NCBI GenBank assembly: GCA_019787685.1 | Contig: JAHNUO010000011.1 | Location: forward strand, 1,302,001 to 1,366,000 | Direction: 5' to 3' | Length of the DNA stretch: 64,000 nucleotides | Source of the DNA: Chiua virens | Lineage: Eukaryota; Basidiomycota; Agaricomycetes; Boletales; Boletaceae | Shown here: positions 11,952 through 22,079 of the stretch, piece by piece | Layout of the letters: each line of letters starts with the position of its first letter | How positions within the stretch are numbered: position 1 is the first letter of the stretch | Program-made: the position numbers and the translations under genes | The notes under the pieces: model-generated | The model's input: the letters and a program-made list of their open reading frames with translations, nothing else | Database searches by the model: none | Told to the model about the DNA's origin: nothing

Positions 11952-12726
11952 CTACGGCGACTCTAGGGTATTAACGGGTGTAGGAGGTGGAACAGATAGT
12001 GGAACGGGCTCAATCAGGAGATTTCCTAGGCGCGGTGGTGATTCGCGAGTTACGAACTCATAGGTGGTCGGTAATTTTGCAGCACCGAGGCGCAGAGCTA
12101 CGCAGATCTTCAGCAATTAGGGATGTAAGTCTGAACTGAGACCAACCTTCGCGTGCAATCTCTTCACGTATCGGAACACCCCCAACTTCGAATATAACCC
12201 GCCCAGTAGGGACACTGCAATACGGTGAGACCGTAGTGACGTAGCAAGAGAGACGACTGTACCGAGTTGCCCAAAATTCAAACGTTCCCTTACCCTTCCC
12301 CATACGCGTTTCGTTACCCTGCATATATGCGCGTTAGTGTCCGCTCTCCTGGTCGGATAGCGGTCACATGCGCACCTTTATGCAGACAGGGATGTCTGGG
12401 AACACCCGCAGATACACTTTGGCGCCTTTCACGACCTTTATTGCGCGTTTGATGACTTCCTCAGCAGTCGAAAGCTGCTTTGCAGTAAACCGGACGCCTT
12501 GTCCCTTGATTCTGATACCATACTCTCCGTATGCGAGCGTCGTTCCCCGAGTAGATCCACCCGTGGGGATAGGAATGCGACCCTTCTGACGTTTGGCGTA
12601 CTTGACTTTGCGTGGGGCAATTTGGTGGCGAAAACGCGCACCAAAAGTACGGGTGTTGATGGATGCTGGCGCCACTGCCTGTCGCATCCCTGCCAGGGCA
12701 GAAGAAAGAGAAAGGAGCGAGAACAT
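11952..12726 (-). CDS. MRPL16: Mitochondrial large-subunit ribosomal protein uL16m
   Basis: Exons 12726..12376, 12318..12263, 12214..12147 and 12097..11952 sum to 621 bases (206 aa). The N-terminus (MFSLLSLSSALAG..., basic, Ser-rich) looks like a mitochondrial targeting peptide. The L16 core follows: KYAKRQKGRIPIPTGGSTRG, YGEYGIRIKGQGVRFTAKQL, VFPDIPVCIK, then GNETRMGKGKGTFEFWATR, VPTGRVIFEVGGVPIREEIA and ALRLGAAKLP. The protein contacts 23S-type rRNA near the peptidyl-transferase centre. It is divergent from PRP3 with 142 bases between the two start codons. The start is ATG 12726; a GTG nine bases upstream is in frame but unlikely. Confidence 0.95.
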
Positions 12727-12868
12727 GACGGGCACTGTGATGTCAGTAAACCAAGGAGAGTTAACTTGTCACGAATGCATGTGACCCCCATCGGAGGGGT
12801 TCATTACTTCATTAACCTCACCCACGATCTTGGGGTTGACTTTGTCGATGACCGTTACGACGACCACG
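12727..12868. promoter_or_regulatory. Bidirectional promoter, MRPL16 / PRP3
   Basis: Only 142 bases separate the two divergent start codons, so both genes must draw on this interval. No TATA element is visible. Confidence 0.6.
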
Positions 12869-15173
12869 ATGAGCGACAAGAAGAGGCCATTCGAGGGTAA
12901 TGGCGAGAGCTCGGTCGCAAAGAAACTTAAAAGGTAGGACAATCATTTCATTTCACGCTCGCCATGTCTCTGATTTGTGACGTGTTCTTTGCAGCGATGC
13001 TGTGAGTGCTTTCCCCGTCTCTCAAGGTGATTCACCTATCACACTTTTTTCTGACACGTTTCTATAACCCTTCTTCTCTCCCACAGACTCCTTCTAATGG
13101 TTCCTCAACACCTACCGTAAGTTTCATTCTACCCTGATGGTCCCACACTGACGCTTTGCTACAGCTATCAGCAGATGCGCTCATTGCTCAAAAGCGGGCA
13201 GAAATTGCTGCCAAAGTAGCTGCAATGAAGAGCGGCATTCCGGCCATATCGACGAAGGCGACTGCCCCAAGTACGCCACCCGTCAAGGCCGCCAGTCCCT
13301 CTCCTGCACCTAGCCCTGCCATGCCTAACATGGACGACCTTTCGCGGAAAGTCGCAGAAGCAAAGCGTCGTGTTGCAGAAGCTCAGAGCAAACTTGCAAT
13401 CAAGGACAACCCTTACATGGTGCGTCTGTCAATTCCCTTTCACACTCTAGCTCACATATCCGTGTAGTCGATGCCTCAGACCGGAAAGAAGAACAAGCAA
13501 CCAGAACCTGCGCAGCAAGGAGCCGGCTTGAAGATGGCTGCCCATCCATTGTTGCTTGACACCACTCCAGCGGCACCACAATCCAAGAAGGACAAATACA
13601 AGCCTATGCAACCCAAGTTCGCCTCTATCAAGGTTGGTCGGTTCTCCTGGTCGAATGCCCCTCGCTCATTTCGCATGTTAGGCGAATATTCGTAACGTTC
13701 CCACTCCTCCCCCTGCTCCAACTCATGTTCCCATTGCCGAGGTCAAAGCCAACCCCTACTCCTCAGGACCTTCAGTCGTGAAGGACAGCGGTTTTGAAGG
13801 TGCTCCAAAGGAGCGAACCGGACGTTCGTTCAGGTTCAATCCCAAGGGCAAGTACGTCCAACTTGGCAACCAGATGCGACAAGAGATTCAACTCGAGGGG
13901 TTGAAGCAGCGTATCGCCGAGAGCGCCCGCAAAGCAGGGTTAGACTCGGAATTCGAGACTCTCGAAAAGAATATCAAAGTAAGTATCTTTGTTAGTGAGA
14001 TAAGCGCAGCTGAACTTGTTGCCAGCGTGAACCACCTCCGGACGTGGAGTGGTGGGATGCTGCATTACTTCTGAACAAGACTTACGACGATCTTGCATTT
14101 GGTTTCGACAACCTCAATATTCGCACCCAGGACTCGCCGGTTACGCTCTATATCCAGCACCCCATTCCAATTCCCGCTCCTGGAGACAAAAACAAGGCCA
14201 GCCTCAAGCCGCTTAAATTGACTGCCAAGGCACGTTTCGATTCGTATTTTCATTCTTTGTCTCTGATACCATCTTCAGGAGCAAAAGAAGATGAGGAAAC
14301 AACGCAGACAAGCGGAACTACAAGATAAACGCGACCGCATTCGGATGGGTCTTATTCCCCCCGATCCACCCAAAGGTATGTGTGTCCAGTGCGACCCACC
14401 GGACGTAATACTAATGCATTGCAGTTCGACTTTCCAACTTGATGAAAGTCCTGACCTCCGACGCGGTTCAAGATCCAACACGAGTCGAGGCTCGCGTGCG
14501 CCGTGAGGTTGCTATGCGGAAGCATGGGCACGAAAAGATGAATGCCGAGCGCAAGCTTACTGATGACCAACGTCGTGAAAAGGTCGAGAATAAAAAAGTG
14601 GAAGAGGAAAAGAAAGGGATCTGTGGTGCCGTGTTCAAGTAAGTTTATCCTTCGACACTGTTTACTCGGCTCAGACACCGTTTGTAATCTAGGGTCAAGA
14701 CTCTATCGGACCTTGCTCACCGCTTCAAGGTTCGGAAGAATGCCGAACAAATGAATTTGACAGGATTGTGCATCTTCAATCCTGGGTTCAGTATGGTCTA
14801 TGTCGAAGGGGCAGAGAAATTTATACGACAATACAAACGCTTGATGCTCCATCGCATTGCTTGGACGGAGGCAGCTCGCCCTCGCGGGGGAGAAGAGGTA
14901 GAGGTTGAGGAGGGTGACGAGGAAAGTACAGTGGAGAAAGGGAAAGGAAAGGCTGATGAGGTTGTAGATGGCGAAGGTGGGGGAGTAATCTCTCTGGAAG
15001 ACAATGCGTGTCACCTTCTGTGGGAGGGTCAACTGCGAGAACGGGCGTTCAACAGTTTCAAGCCAAAAAGTTGCCCAACGGATAGCGTTGCGAAGGAAGC
15101 GCTCGGACAGAAGTTGGCAGGGTATTGGGATATGGCCAAGAACTGGAAACCGGAGGAGGTTGAATTATTCTGA
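12869..15173 (+). CDS. PRP3: U4/U6 small nuclear ribonucleoprotein Prp3
   Basis: Core subunit of the U4/U6.U5 tri-snRNP; Prp3 grips the U4/U6 duplex during spliceosome assembly. Ten exons: 12869-12933, 12995-13001 (7 bases), 13087-13116, 13165-13419, 13468-13632, 13682-13978, 14026-14229, 14279-14375, 14425-14638, 14693-15173; total 1815 bases (604 aa). The PRP3 domain is clear: RFNPKGKYVQLGNQMR, PPPDVEWWDAALL, TLYIQHPIPIPAP, LKLTAKEQKKMRKQRR, RMGLIPPDPPKVRLSNLMKV. The C-terminal DUF1115 domain has a conserved LTGLCIFNP...YVEGAEKFIRQYKRLMLHRI and ends FNSFKPKSCPTDSVAKEALG. An acidic insert (EVEVEEGDEE) splits that domain. The intron at 14230-14278 starts with GC. Confidence 0.96.
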
Positions 15174-15262
15174 GTAGCATAGTTTATTGTCATTTGCCAC
15201 AATTGTCCAAGTCGTTCTTGTACATTGACAAGGCACTGCCACCGCCCTCGAGGCTTGGTATC

Positions 15263-15511
15263 ATGCGTCTCGCTCTGGCCCTCTACGCGAATTCGCTGTT
15301 TGCCTCAGTTCTTAGCTCGCCTCTCGTCGACGTCAGCACCAACACGAAGCAACTGCTGCTCACGTCGCACGACAGCATGGGTCTACCTGGGATGTGCAAA
15401 CCAAGAGGTGCCCTTTGTGACTGGCCCCCTGGCACGAGGGGACCTTGCTGTTCACCGTTCCTGTGTGTATCGCTAACTACGGATGAGACTCCTTACTTGG
15501 TGTGTGCTTGA
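15263..15511 (+). CDS. Small secreted cysteine-rich protein, knottin-like spacing
   Basis: 82 aa without introns. The N-terminus MRLALALYANSLFASVLSSP fits a signal peptide. The mature part has six cysteines spaced C-x6-C-x9-CC-x4-C-x12-C (CKPRGALCDW ... GPCCSPFLC ... YLVC), the spacing of inhibitor-cystine-knot folds. Such proteins in fungi are secreted and may act as effectors, inhibitors or surface proteins; no target can be inferred. An in-frame ATG at 15194 exists, but starting there would bury the signal peptide. The gene starts 89 bases downstream of the PRP3 stop. Confidence 0.6.
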   Translation: MRLALALYANSLFASVLSSPLVDVSTNTKQLLLTSHDSMGLPGMCKPRGALCDWPPGTRGPCCSPFLCVSLTTDETPYLVCA

Positions 15512-15970
15512 GGTTCGTCCCCTTCCTGTCTTAAACCTCCTTGTCTGTGGGGCTGACGTCGTTCCCTCTTGGCTTGCGGACCGTCTCATGCAGAGCCACA
15601 CACAGGTCGTATGGCTCTCGATTCTCGAGTACTCGTTACATTTGTTGGTCGACACAGCTTGATTTCTGCACCGAACTCTATCAGCGCTTGTTTGTGTCCT
15701 CGTTTCTCTCGCTTGTCATTATTGGGTCACGTATATCGTTGGGTTCTGTATGGTGCCTGCTCAGATTACCGAGCTGGTTTTGGTTTTTGATAGTTGAAGG
15801 TCATTCTTGGAAGATAGATTCTTGATAGTTGAACATCGAGCTGGACACCAAGCATCGTGTTCTCGCTCACTTTTCGGTATCTGTTGCACTTAGGGGCACA
15901 TTGAACAAAAAAAGATAATCGCCCAAAGCCAAAAAAAAACATCAATCCTGATCATAATCACTGAACTATC
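15512..15970. other. Intergenic
   Basis: No gene seen. It holds the 3' flank of the small secreted protein and the promoter of the OPRT gene, with A-rich runs at 15905-15950 just before the start codon. Confidence 0.4.
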
Positions 15971-16709
15971 ATGTCTGCCGACGGGCTGCAGACCTACCAA
16001 TCAGAGCTCCTCATCCAAGCTGAACAGGTCGGCGCACTCAAGTTTGGCCAGTTCACGCTCAAATCAGGACGGTATGCTTCCAAACCCGATCGCACGACCT
16101 TAAATTGATGACCGCACCGTTCCAGCATCTCACCCTATTTTTTCAATGCTGGTCTCATGAGCAGCGGCCCGATCCTGGACACGATCGCCAACGCATACGC
16201 AGCGGACGATCGTCGATGCGCTCGACGACGCCCGCGTGCCCGCGTTCGACGTCATTTTTGGGCCGGCGTACAAGGCGATCTCTCTCGCGGCGTGTACGTC
16301 ACTGGTGCTGAGCGCCAAGTATGGACGCGCATATGGGTTCGCGTACGATCGGAAGGAGGTCAAGGATCATGGTGAGGGTGGGAAGCTCGTCGGGACGCCC
16401 GTACGGGGAAAGAAGGTGCTCATTTTGGATGACGTCATGACGGCTGGGACGGCTGTAAGGCTGGCGATCGAGGCTATCCAGGCAGCGGGTGGGGAGGTGG
16501 TGGGTGTGATTCAGCTGCTGGACAGAGAAGAACGAGGACAGGATGGTGGTAGTACCGTGGAGGAGGTTGAACATATTGTGGCGGGCAAAGGACGGGTTCT
16601 GTCGGTACTCAAGATGAGGACGTTGATGGCGTGGTTGGAAAAGAGCGGACAATCGGACGTCTTGGAAAGAATGAAGGCCTATTGGGACGACTATGGCTGG
16701 AAGGCATAG
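15971..16709 (+). CDS. URA5: Orotate phosphoribosyltransferase (frame broken by one extra base)
   Basis: Converts orotate and PRPP to OMP in de novo pyrimidine synthesis. Exon 1 is 15971-16071 (MSADGLQTYQSELL...FTLKSGR); exon 2 is 16126-16709, beginning ISPYFFNAGLMSSGPILDTI. The PRPP-binding loop VLILDDVMTAGTA and the conserved FDVIFGPAYKAISLAA are intact. The exons sum to 685 bases, one too many. The frame of the first half (…ANAYAA) and of the second half (IVDALDDARVPAFDVIFGP) differ by one, and one G too many in the GG at 16204-16205 explains it. Without it the product would be about 227 aa, normal for the family. As this is a core biosynthetic gene, an assembly error is likelier than loss. 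Confidence 0.92.
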
Positions 16710-16826
16710 CACTACGAGGTACATCTCTACGTATAAGAATACCCGTTGTACACACGACCAGCGAACCATGGAGCCTAATGTATTTTCCAAGAAATATATC
16801 CACGCCCCAATCAGTGCGGATACCAA

Positions 16827-17816
16827 TCACTGATCGCCGAGCCGTTGACCAGAACCCCAGTTATGACCAGTTCCGCGAGCAGCTTGCTCGGCACGCTCTC
16901 TAGGTGGGTGGACTTGATATCCGCCTCTGTTAGTAGCTCGGCGGTCTCCAGCACGTTCACCAAACCAATCTCTTAACCACCCCGGTGCGGAACCCAAGCT
17001 CGCGAAGGGCCCGTGCTCCAAACCTCCAGCGCCTGTGCCTGCACCCCACACACACCACCACCAAAGATGTCCCACGATCATCCCTGTTATATTTTCAAAT
17101 GCACGACCGTTGATGACGTCGATCGCGAGGAGGGCGTATGAAAAGTATTTCACTGGGATAGTGATGAAGCCCATGATGGATGTTTGTGCACCGGGTGGAG
17201 ATAGCGCGCACATCAAGTAGGTGATGCAACACAGGAAGGCGTGGTCGTGTACCACGGATCCAAACGGACGGTTCAATGCCTAAAAACTGTCAAGGTACGG
17301 CACAGAAATCGTGATAACCGAAAGACTGACAATGATCCCCATGGAGGCAAGGAAGAGTTGCCATGCATAATCCGAGGAACGACGCTCGTAGTACGTGTAT
17401 TCAATACTGTTTGAATTTCGGCTGGAAGAGGATCCTGTGTTGGAAATTTATCCCACAAACGAAACGAGGAACCCACTATAGCATCACGAGGTGGAACAGG
17501 TATTCCAGTTTTTGCGCTGCAGTAATTGGTCGAAATTGAATATTGAAGCTCAAACACTGTTGAAGAATAATATTGACCAACCTCCGAAGAATAAACTGGT
17601 GTATATTCTCCAAATCTACAAATCCTTGAGCAGTAGAGAAAACGTGATGGCACTAGTACTCACCTCCCATTGTTGGGTAACGAGTGGGGTTAGGAAGACC
17701 AGCCTGTGCGGATGGACGAAGCCAAGAATGGCGGGTACGGAGACGCCAAGAGAAGATAGAACAAGAAAACGCGTCACTGAAGGGATTTTCTTCAATTCTG
17801 CTACAATTTCTGCCAT
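16827..17816 (-). CDS. Derlin family protein (ERAD, Der1/Dfm1 type)
   Basis: Rhomboid-like pseudoprotease of the endoplasmic reticulum that helps move misfolded proteins to the cytosol. Exons 17816..17664, 17615..17582, 17516..17477, 17421..17331 and 17279..16827 sum to 771 bases (256 aa). It starts MAEIVAELKKIPSVTRFL. The WR motif and following Gly-Gly appear in WRIYTSLFFGG; LYRNSN and SSDYAWQLFLASMGII follow. The last large exon has PPGAQTSIMGFITIPVKYFS and VGHLWWWCVWG. The C-terminus GHNWGSGQRLGD is an SHP box, the Cdc48/p97-binding motif of Dfm1 and derlin-1/-2. It ends 118 bases from the convergent OPRT gene. Confidence 0.92.
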
Positions 17817-18366
17817 GTTGGTCGCAAGATCGTAGTCTACGGACGCTGACGCATCACGGGCAGCCTGGGTCACGTGATCTACACGTCATAGAAGTATTGC
17901 GGACTAGGATTCCAAGCGAGCCTGCTGGCAACAATTGACTCAAGTCACTGTGAGTCGCAGCTTGTACCGCAGCGGACACCACGAAGGACCGCTTCAAGCT
18001 TGCAGAGATGCTTCTATGTACTTCTATAAATGACATTTTAGTTCTTTCCGTTCCAAAGAACACAGTGGCATGGTCTATGGCCTTCGGTACCATGTTGTTT
18101 CCTCTGTTTCCGAGTCACCTGCAGCCCCGGTATCACTCTCTTTTCGGTCTAGAATCGTTTACGACCAACAGGACCTAGAGCGCGGGAATCTGGTCTGGCG
18201 AAGTTCCCCCCACAAGGATTGTCATCATCAATATTTCAATGTTTCACCTGGGGAAACGCGGCGCAATGCCCCTTGACCCGGTTTAAAACCATAGTGTCTC
18301 TGTTTCAACTTCAGTCCCACACTGGAATGCTCGATTCCTGTACTCTTTCGAGGCACAGGTCATCTG
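17817..18366. other. Intergenic, divergent promoters
   Basis: 0.55 kb between the derlin start and K+ channel A. The part from about 18300 on is repeated before channel B (about 21990), so it belongs to the tandem duplication. Confidence 0.5.
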
Positions 18367-18479
18367 ATGAACTTGAAGGCTCTACTAACCAATCTGTTCA
18401 AGGGAGACACCTCTGACGAGGGGGAGCGTGTTGGTGCGCCCTCTTCTGAATCGCGACACAGGAAAAACTTAGGAAAGTG

Positions 18480-21344
18480 ATGGTTGATGTCACTCATGGC
18501 GGTCGGTCAACTGACGCGGGTGACGTAGACTTGGAACAGGAAGAGGGCTTGGAGGACTATGACAACGTTCTCCCCGTCGACATTCAGGCAAGAGAAAGTT
18601 CGCATCCCCCACGCCGCGTTCTTTCCCGGGTACTGTCGGCGGTATTTCCCTCTCCAAGTAACGAAGAAGAGATACAAGCATATTTACCCCACTATCGGAC
18701 TCTACCGATCCTGTCCGGCATCGCCATCCCATTCTCCATCTTGTTAGAGATACCTGGGATAACGTCAGACTGGTATACCCAAACAGAAGGCTCCACTGTG
18801 ATAACCTCCGAACCCAACCCTCTTTTACTCAGCGTCGGAATTGCGTTGAGCTTGTTTTGCGCGGTCTTGGCCAATGTCTGTTTAGTCGTTCGTTTTTTGG
18901 AGAGACGCGTCACGAAAATGACAATTTTGTGTGTCGTGTTTCTTTCAATTCACGGTAAGTTTATTATCCCAGTTCCTACATCTTGACCTGCCACGATTTT
19001 CAGATGTGATCAACATTACCGCTCTTGTCACACTCGGAAGGATAATGGTTGGCCATTCGTTGGAACATCCATTCTGGTTAATTCTATGTTCCACGATTGC
19101 CTCCGTGTTCACGAGCGTGACCCTCATCATCGATCTTATTTGGACAAATAACTTTGAGCAGGGTGGTGAGTCTACCAAATTCATTTTTCCAGTCAGTCAA
19201 CCACTTTGCGCAGGCAGCGGACTCACCCGAAGGCAACGATCATTGGTTATTATCATCATCGGCCTCTTTTGCTACCTTGCACTGGGTGCCCTCGTCAATT
19301 CGCTCCTACTTGACCTGTCATTCATCAACGGTTTATACTTTACGGTCGTAACAATCGAGACGATCGGCTTTGGTGACATCGTTCCACATAGCAGTGGCTC
19401 CAGAGTTTTTATCTGTTTCTACGCCACGTTGGGCGTGATCAATTTGGCTTTCGTGGTTGGCTATGTTCGCGAGACGGTCCTAGAGGGCCTTGATTTCGGG
19501 TATCGTAAGCGGATCATAGCCGTTAAGGGGAAGAGACGGGCTACTGCTCTTCGGAGATGTGCAGAGAACCGATGGAGACATGCGGTCGTATGGCGTTTAC
19601 GCGAACGGCATGCCCCTGCTTGGATCCCAAAGAACGATCAAAAGTCCTTTTGGTCGAAGCTCCACTCTTTTGTCTGGCGTGCCGAATGGGGAGCTCGATT
19701 AGCTACCAGAAGAAACACAGACCAGATCCATGGTCGGCATGGCACGAAGCTTAATTTATGGGCCCTTCCGCATTGTGAGCTCGAAGCTGCAGCCCTCGAG
19801 GTTGGTATCCCCCTGGATACCTTGCTCCCGGAGGATTTCTATGATACATACAATCAAGAAAGGTGTAACCATAGTCCCGGTGTGGAGCATCATGCCTTGC
19901 CGTCCTGGTTCGTTGTTCACCCAGTCTACCGTCGTCCTACACTTTCCACGATGCCTCTGACACATCGCCGGCTGGGTGCCATGGCTGTGATGCTCTCGAA
20001 ACAGAGTTTCGCTGTTTACGAGTCTCATGGGACTCCCCTCCCAGATGTACATGGTGATCAGGACGACTTGGTCGCCCAGGACACTTCCGGAAGTTTGATT
20101 AAAAACTTCTCGGACGATTCAGGAGACTATCGTAAAGCCGTAGCGGATGCCGAGAAGAACGCCTACGTCATTCGCTCCGGCTTAAGCTGGGGTTTGTTTC
20201 TCGTTTTCTGGATGGTAAGCAGTGAGAAAATGAGGAGATGATCGCTGACGTTACCCGTACAGGGTGGTGCGGCCATCTTTAAGGCGACTGAGGGTTGGTC
20301 GTATGGGTCATCTATCTACTTTTGTCAGTGCTCGCCCTAGTTTTCAGGTTTTCATTCACCAATGCTGTCTGGCAGGCTTTGTTTCCTTTTCCACGATTGG
20401 ATATGGAGATTTGGCACCCGTCACGCTAGTGGGTCGCGCCATCTTTGTGGTGTGGGCGTTGATTGGTGTTGCGACCATGACCATTGACCATTTCGGGTTC
20501 GTATCGGATTACCTTATCCCTATTGGCGACACTGATGTACCAGATACAGTCGTTTCTGAAGCATATACCTCCCGATATAAGGGCATCCTTGGTCACAACT
20601 ACTTCGAACACGTCGTCAAGACATATCGGAGTCGTACCGAGGTCGAGCTCAGCGAAAAGATGCAGCACGTAAGTGCCAAGATGAGGTTCTTCCTCAACGA
20701 CACGGTCGAACGCGAGGCAACCGACGTTGTCGAGGATGAATCACCGCCAGTCAGTGGGTCTGTCGACGATATCACTCCCACCCTCGCCACTGCACCGGTG
20801 TCCCAGCACTCCCAGGCCCAAAGGTTTCTTGAACAGCTTCCGCAACAGATTTTGACAGAGGCGCGGTCGATCCAGCAATATGTGCAACTGATCGGCGACT
20901 TTGACAAGCGTTCGACAGACATGGGACGGTTCGTCGATCAGGTGGTCTGGGATCTCCTTGATGAGGTTATTGGTGAGCGAAAGCTGACCGGGTCTTCCAA
21001 GATGGATCTCTTGCACGATGCGGAGAGTCGTCAGGTTCGTTTTCCTCCCTCTTTTTTGTTCTGTCGATGAAGGTTAACATGGTTTTTATCCCGACTGGCA
21101 CGCAGACGTTGATGGTATTGGGGATCAAGCGTGAGTTAATGGCCTGCTTGTAGGATCTTTGTTTGGGTGTTAACATATTTGAATTACAGGGTCTTTAAAA
21201 GAGCTCATGGGCATTTCTGAGCAAGCGATCGGGGCCATCCAGCAACAACACAGGATTAACGCATTGTCGCGACGGGTACGGGAGGAGGATGAAGTCGAGA
21301 TGGATTGCAGCTCTCGGACGACGTTGGACTCGAGGGTGTCCTGA
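18480..21344 (+). CDS. TOK1-type two-pore-domain K+ channel, copy A
   Basis: Plasma-membrane outward-rectifying K+ channel with two pore loops per subunit. Exons 18480-18954, 19004-19165, 19214-20214, 20263-20323, 20376-21034, 21106-21130 and 21190-21344 sum to 2538 bases (845 aa). Both selectivity filters are intact: TIETIGFGDIVP (about 19360) and STIGYGDLAP (about 20400), each followed by a helix (AIFVVWALIGVATMTI after the second). A long cytoplasmic linker lies between the two pores. Copy B shows an upstream start (MNLKALLTNLF); its counterpart at 18367 here is put out of frame by a one-base deletion near 18465-18475, so ATG 18480 is used. A 44-base intron of copy B is read through here because of one extra base (see findings). 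Confidence 0.88.
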
Positions 21345-22079
21345 AATACGTCTCGAGAGCGCTGCAAGACCTAACTGTCTGCTAGGTATATATTGTTACC
21401 TCTGTATTTTGGGAAATTTTCGTTATGGTTATGACTCGGACAACTTGCACGTTATTAGTAGTGTCGTCCTTCAAGTTCTTCTGTATTTCCAAGTTGAGGG
21501 CCACCGCAGTGCGATGGCGAAGATTACACGTGCAAATAGAGATAAAGCGAGAGCTGAGGTACACATGGAGCCTGAGCACGACGGGACGTATTACTCGCAC
21601 CTTCTGCCAGCCACACGCTGAGCGCTCATGTGCATGAATCTCGTTCTGTCAGAACTAATCAATTAGCTTACTTGCTGTGCCCGGCACAACATGTATGTTA
21701 TCGTTACGCACATCTGTGCCCACTCGAGATGCTGGATGGCCACTTGAAGAATGATTCTGTTCGAATTGAATTCACTGAAGGTGGTCAGCCTGAGAGGAAG
21801 CGCACCCGGTACTACCACTGGCAGTAGTATGGATCTCCTGTGCTTCAAGTTCTTTCGGGCATGCGAAATCCCGGGACGCCGGTAACAAGATCCGTCAAAT
21901 TGGTACTTGGTCAGTGTCACGTGAGGTGATCCGGCGCTGTTACCAATGGTAATACCAAGTCTTTTATTAGCACGCCACCTGTCAGCGTCGGTTATTTCTG
22001 TTTCAACTTCACATCCACGTTGGAATGCTCCATTCCTGTGCTCTGTGTTTATTTCTCCCCACGAGGCACAGATCATCTG
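21345..22079. other. Intergenic between tandem channels
   Basis: No gene seen. From about 21990 the sequence resembles the leader of copy A, with an inserted stretch (gtgtttatttctcccca). Confidence 0.5.
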
